From: JAKIVR01 sp035933635
Lineage (GTDB): Archaea > Thermoplasmatota > Thermoplasmata > Lutacidiplasmatales > UBA184
Assembly (NCBI GenBank): GCA_035933635.1
Contig: DASYYY010000031.1
Coordinates: forward strand, 186,001-250,000
DNA: 64,000 bases
Direction: 5' to 3'
Shown here: positions 61,102 through 64,000 of the stretch, one piece after another
Layout of the letters: the number at the start of each line of letters is the position of its first letter
Position numbering within the stretch: the stretch's first letter is position 1
The notes under the pieces: generated by a model
Database searches by the model: none
Told to the model about the DNA's origin: nothing
What the model saw: only the letters and a program-made list of their open reading frames with translations
Made by a program: the position numbers and the translations under genes

Positions 61102-61177
61102 CGGTCGAACACGGAGGGCCCGCGGGCCGGCCCGTCGCGAAGAGGTCGAAGGTTTCCTCGAGGGCCTGACGCTCGCC

Positions 61178-61624
61178 GTGCGACGCTTGCGGGAGCAGGG
61201 GTCGCCGGAGGCGCGGCTCGAGTCCCAGCTCGAGACGGTCCGGCGCATGCTCCGGTCGGGCGACCTTCGGGCGGCGGCCGAGGGGCTCACCTCGGTCGAC
61301 GAGGAGCTGGCCCGGCGTCGCGGGGAGTCGGAGTTGACCGAGTTCCCCCGCGGGCTGGTCGGGTACGTGCCCATCGGCGACCGGGGACGCCCGCTCGAAC
61401 CCGAGGACGAGGCGATCGCCCACCGTCGTCGGCTGGTCCTGCACCTGACGGACCTGACCCCGCTCGCACCGGAGGAACGACAGGGGATCCTCAGCACACT
61501 GCGGGAGGCGGAGCGGGCGATCGAGGCGCGTGACCGGACGCGGGCCAAGCGCCTGGTCGATGAGGCCCACACGCGTCTCGAAGCCCAGCTGGCGCGCCGA
61601 GCGGTGGACCCCCACCACTCTTAA
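61178..61624 (+). CDS. Hypothetical coiled-coil-like protein (start uncertain)
   Basis: A 148-residue, Arg/Glu/Leu-rich helical protein (RLREQGSPEARLESQLETVR at the start, then a long central helix to RAKRLVDEAHTRLEAQLAR). It looks similar in style to the preceding gene and may be its partner. The frame is open well upstream without an ATG, and GTG 61178 was chosen only because CGAGGGC lies before it. Its stop overlaps the promoter box of DUF1028. Confidence 0.45.
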   Translation: MRRLREQGSPEARLESQLETVRRMLRSGDLRAAAEGLTSVDEELARRRGESELTEFPRGLVGYVPIGDRGRPLEPEDEAIAHRRRLVLHLTDLTPLAPEERQGILSTLREAERAIEARDRTRAKRLVDEAHTRLEAQLARRAVDPHHS

Positions 61625-61648
61625 CGACGGCGCCGCTTCGGTCGGCCG

Positions 61649-62641
61649 ATGGTGGGACCTCCGCGGTTCGGGACCTTCTCGATCGTCGCGTACGATCGGG
61701 ACCGCTCCGAGTGGGGCGTCGCCGTCCAGTCCAAGTTCCTGTGTGTCGGGGCGGTCGTCCCCTGGGCCGAGGCCGGGGTCGGAGCGGTCGCGACGCAGGC
61801 GCTCGCCAACGTCCGCTACGGTCCGGAGGGCCTGGCGCTCCTGCGCGAGGGCCTCGCCGCCGACGAGGTCGTCCGGCGTCTCACTGCGGCCGACGACCAG
61901 CGAGACCACCGGCAGCTCGGCGTGGTCGACCGGCGGGGGCGGGCCGCCGCCTACACCGGGTCGAAGTGCATGGACTGGGCCGGCCACCAGGTCGGCGACG
62001 CGTTCGCCTGCCAGGGCAACATCCTGTTCGCGTCGGCCGTGGTGGAAGCGATGGCTCGTACGTTCGAATCGACGCCGGGGGACCTGCCCGAGCGCCTGCT
62101 CGCCGCCCTCGCCTCGGCGCAGCGGGAGGGGGGCGACCGGCGCGGGATGCAGTCCGCCGCGATGCTCATCGTCCGTCCCGAGGGCGGTTACGACCGCGGC
62201 AGCGACCGCTGGGTCGACGTCCGCGTCGACGACCACCCCTCCCCGATCGAGGAACTGCGGCGGATCTTCGAGCTGTACGACCTCACCCTCCTCACGCGCG
62301 AGGATCCGACGACCTTGGTGCGTCTGGAGGGCGAGGCGCTCACCGAGCTCCAGCGCAACCTGGGCGTTCTCGGATATCTGACCGGACCGGCGCATCCGGA
62401 GTGGGACGCTCGGGTCGACGCCGCCTTCGCGAAGTTCCTCGGGGAGAACAATTTTGAGAACAAGGCCCGCACCGACGGGACCGCGTGGCCCTCGGTGCTC
62501 CAGTATCTTCAGCAACGGGCCCGGGCCGAGCTCGCGCGGCGGCTGACGACTGCACCGATCGTCACCGGAGCCCTCGACCGGGGCCCCGGCGGGACCCGCC
62601 CGGGGGGGTCGCCATCACCGGCTCCGAAGAAGAAGCGGTGA
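61649..62641 (+). CDS. DUF1028 family protein (predicted Ntn-hydrolase fold)
   Basis: A 330-residue DUF1028 protein. GTFSIVAYDRDRSEWGVAVQ at the N-terminus, PWAEAGVGAVATQALANVRY, and GYDRGSDRWVDVRVDDHPSP match the family. An Ntn-hydrolase-like fold is predicted for it and the function is unknown. The C-terminus has a Gly/Pro-rich tail after an additional helical part. CTCTTAAC lies 27 nt upstream of the ATG. Its stop overlaps the GTG of the next gene (GTGA). Confidence 0.87.
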   Translation: MVGPPRFGTFSIVAYDRDRSEWGVAVQSKFLCVGAVVPWAEAGVGAVATQALANVRYGPEGLALLREGLAADEVVRRLTAADDQRDHRQLGVVDRRGRAAAYTGSKCMDWAGHQVGDAFACQGNILFASAVVEAMARTFESTPGDLPERLLAALASAQREGGDRRGMQSAAMLIVRPEGGYDRGSDRWVDVRVDDHPSPIEELRRIFELYDLTLLTREDPTTLVRLEGEALTELQRNLGVLGYLTGPAHPEWDARVDAAFAKFLGENNFENKARTDGTAWPSVLQYLQQRARAELARRLTTAPIVTGALDRGPGGTRPGGSPSPAPKKKR

Positions 62642-62880
62642 CCGTCCGCCTGGAGCGGACCTATGCGTCGGCCGACGCCGCCCAGCGCCTCGAGAAGGCG
62701 CTGCGCGCCGATGCGCCCCCCAACCTGGTGGCCCAGGTCGAAGGGGCGACGCTCCGGTTCGTGCTGACCTCACCGACGGCGGCGAGCGCGCGGGCGACCC
62801 TCGAGGACCTGCTCGCCTGCCTGGCCGCCGCGGAGAAGACCCTCGAGCTCGGGTCCACTCGCCCGCCCGACCGACCGTGA
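62638..62880 (+). CDS. Pcc1-like subunit of the KEOPS complex
   Basis: This 80-residue protein fits the Pcc1 fold: MTVRLERTYASADAAQRLEK, then a strand LVAQVEGATLRFVLTSPTAA and the ARATLEDLLACLAAAEKTLE helix, the main conserved region of Pcc1. In archaea KEOPS (Kae1, Bud32, Cgi121, Pcc1) makes the t6A base of ANN-decoding tRNAs. None of the other subunits is in the window. The start is the GTG at 62638, overlapping the DUF1028 stop. Similarity was judged by eye. Confidence 0.7.
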   Translation: MTVRLERTYASADAAQRLEKALRADAPPNLVAQVEGATLRFVLTSPTAASARATLEDLLACLAAAEKTLELGSTRPPDRP

Positions 62881-62988
62881 CCAGGTCGGCCAGAGCATAG
62901 TCGGTCCGATCCCACGCACGCGGTGCGTACCGTGGGGCTCGGCGAGACGGCGTCGGAGCGACTATCTGACCGTCCTCGTTGCCGCGGC

Positions 62989-63846
62989 GTGGGTCGCTCC
63001 GAACCGACCACCGCTCCTCCGGCCTCGCTGGCGGCGTACGCGATCGCCACCTTCGTCACGGTGTTCACGATCCTCAGCCAGTACTTCGTACCGCAGCTGT
63101 TCCCCGTCGCCCGGCCGGTGTACGAGGGGATCGTTCCGACATTCCTGCTCGTCTACGGGGTGCCGATCGCCACGTTCGTGGCGCTCGTCGGGGGCGGCCC
63201 CTTGCGGGGATGGGCGGCGCAGATGCGCACGGCCACCGTCGAGGGGTTGAGCTGGTACGGGACGCTCACTCTGCTCGCGCTGTTCCTCGGCGTCGTCTAC
63301 CTCGGCATCCTGATCCGGATCGATCCGTCGGCGCTCAACTCGCTGAACACCCCGACGCCCATCGTGCGCGTCGCGGCCCAGGACCCGTGGCTATGGGTCG
63401 GCCTGTCGTTCGCGGTCGGAGTGGTCGAGGAGCTGATCTTCCGCGGCTGGATCTTCGGCTACTGGCTGCAGCGCAGCCCGCAATCGTGGAAGCTCCACGC
63501 GGCCTGGACGAGCGTGCTGTTCGCCGGCGTCCACGTCTACTACGCGCTCACCTACGGGCCGGTGTTCATCGTGCCGGCCGTCCTGCTGGTGCTCGACGGA
63601 GCCGCCTTCGCCATCACCATGCGCAACTCGGCCGGCAATCTCGTGCTCGTCTCGTTGCTGCACGGATGGAACGACGCTACCGTGTTCATGGCCCTCGCGA
63701 TTCCAACCCTCGGACTGGCGCTCCATTACGCGGTGGTGCTGGTCGGAGCCGTCCTCGCGGCTGTCCTCTACGTCCGCAATCGCCCAGCGGTTCCGCCCGG
63801 AGTCGCCCCATTGTCGCCCCGTTCGGGCGGCGGCACGGGGTCGTAG
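62989..63846 (+). CDS. CPBP family intramembrane metalloprotease
   Basis: A 285-residue (307 if begun at GTG 62923) membrane protein with about eight helices. The CPBP/Abi motifs are seen: EELIFRGWIFG with the Glu-Glu-x3-Arg site, then FAGVHVYYA and LLHGWND with His residues. Relatives include prenyl-endopeptidases (Rce1) and bacteriocin-immunity proteins. Start choice is uncertain; GTG 62989 is preferred because the longer N-terminus looks non-conserved and ACTATCTGA precedes it by about 30 nt. The substrate is unknown. Confidence 0.83.
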   Translation: MGRSEPTTAPPASLAAYAIATFVTVFTILSQYFVPQLFPVARPVYEGIVPTFLLVYGVPIATFVALVGGGPLRGWAAQMRTATVEGLSWYGTLTLLALFLGVVYLGILIRIDPSALNSLNTPTPIVRVAAQDPWLWVGLSFAVGVVEELIFRGWIFGYWLQRSPQSWKLHAAWTSVLFAGVHVYYALTYGPVFIVPAVLLVLDGAAFAITMRNSAGNLVLVSLLHGWNDATVFMALAIPTLGLALHYAVVLVGAVLAAVLYVRNRPAVPPGVAPLSPRSGGGTGS

Positions 63847-64000
63847 CCCAGTCGTACGACGATAGGGTTCGACGCGGGTGGGGAGTGCCCCTCCGCTCCG
63901 GCCCCGCGCCGACGGACGCACCGCGCCCGCCCGGTGACCCGAGACGACAGGATCGGCAGTAGGCCTTTCTACGCCGTTCCAATCCCCGGTCCATGAACGC
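63847..64000 (+). other. Intergenic end of window; likely start of another gene at 63993
   Basis: After the CPBP gene there is a GC-rich gap, then TTTCTA at 63964-63969 and an ATG at 63993. The box-to-ATG distance is about 27 nt, as for other genes here, so a gene may begin at 63993. Only eight bases are inside the window. Confidence 0.3.

Noticed and set aside
1..64000. CRISPR array
   Set aside because: No regularly spaced direct repeats or cas genes were noticed, despite a CARF-like regulator.

Overview
The window looks like a chromosome segment of an uncultured, very GC-rich archaeon, most probably in the Thermoplasmatota. Archaeal markers are rpl21e-rpoF-DUF655-ksgA, a thermosome, aIF2-beta with a TRAM domain, deoxyhypusine synthase, a presenilin-type protease, geranylgeranyl reductase with its ferredoxin, a Pcc1-like KEOPS subunit, an archaeal class III pilin start, and TATA boxes about 27-36 nt upstream of start codons. 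Thermopsin and many secreted PKD/kelch proteins suggest a heterotroph that degrades polymers, possibly in acidic soil or sediment. The phylum call is an inference; no rRNA is present.

Layout. 1-3235: translation/transcription core, split by a reductase on the minus strand. 3276-6354: a pilin and two membrane proteins. 6552-12852: thermosome, a methyltransferase, class II LysRS, and a three-gene minus-strand operon (small membrane protein, winged-helix regulator, surface protein). 12930-19717: ABC ATPase and permease, valS, aldo/keto reductase and a HAD phosphatase, nearly all with overlapping ends. 19782-22828: aIF2-beta, presenilin homologue, deoxyhypusine synthase and a small unknown. 22935-23009: tRNA-Lys(CTT). 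23015-29160: an accessory stretch of methyltransferases, VOC proteins, DUF4287, DUF488, GNAT and an AbiE toxin-antitoxin pair.

29357-42487: a secretome region holding an FN3/PKD protein with a cytosolic zinc ribbon, a phosphatase-like protein, an inactivated IS630-type transposase reading straight into a degenerate M29 aminopeptidase-like protein, a PiT phosphate permease, a kelch-PKD protein, a PKD-TM-winged-helix membrane regulator overlapping a thermopsin, and an ACE-like M2 peptidase. 42589-49268: a compact argC-argJ-argB-argG-argH operon with a DNA methyltransferase coupled to its end. 49271-53999: MTHFR-like protein, membrane protein, SnoaL-like protein, a double-HTH Lrp-like regulator and a CARF-like (HFX_2341/DUF6293) regulator. 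54000-54351: an AT-rich element followed by a hairpin-rich gap. 54352-57918: ABC exporter, flavin reductase, thioredoxin reductase. 57971-end: a secreted protein, ferredoxin plus geranylgeranyl reductase, unknowns, DUF1028, Pcc1-like and a CPBP protease.

The most unusual items are the membrane-bound PKD/winged-helix regulator next to thermopsin, the 732-codon frame joining two degenerate enzymes, the AbiE locus with a 7-bp-arm inverted repeat over its TATA box, and the CARF-like regulator beside an unexplained GC-rich, AT-headed intergenic region.
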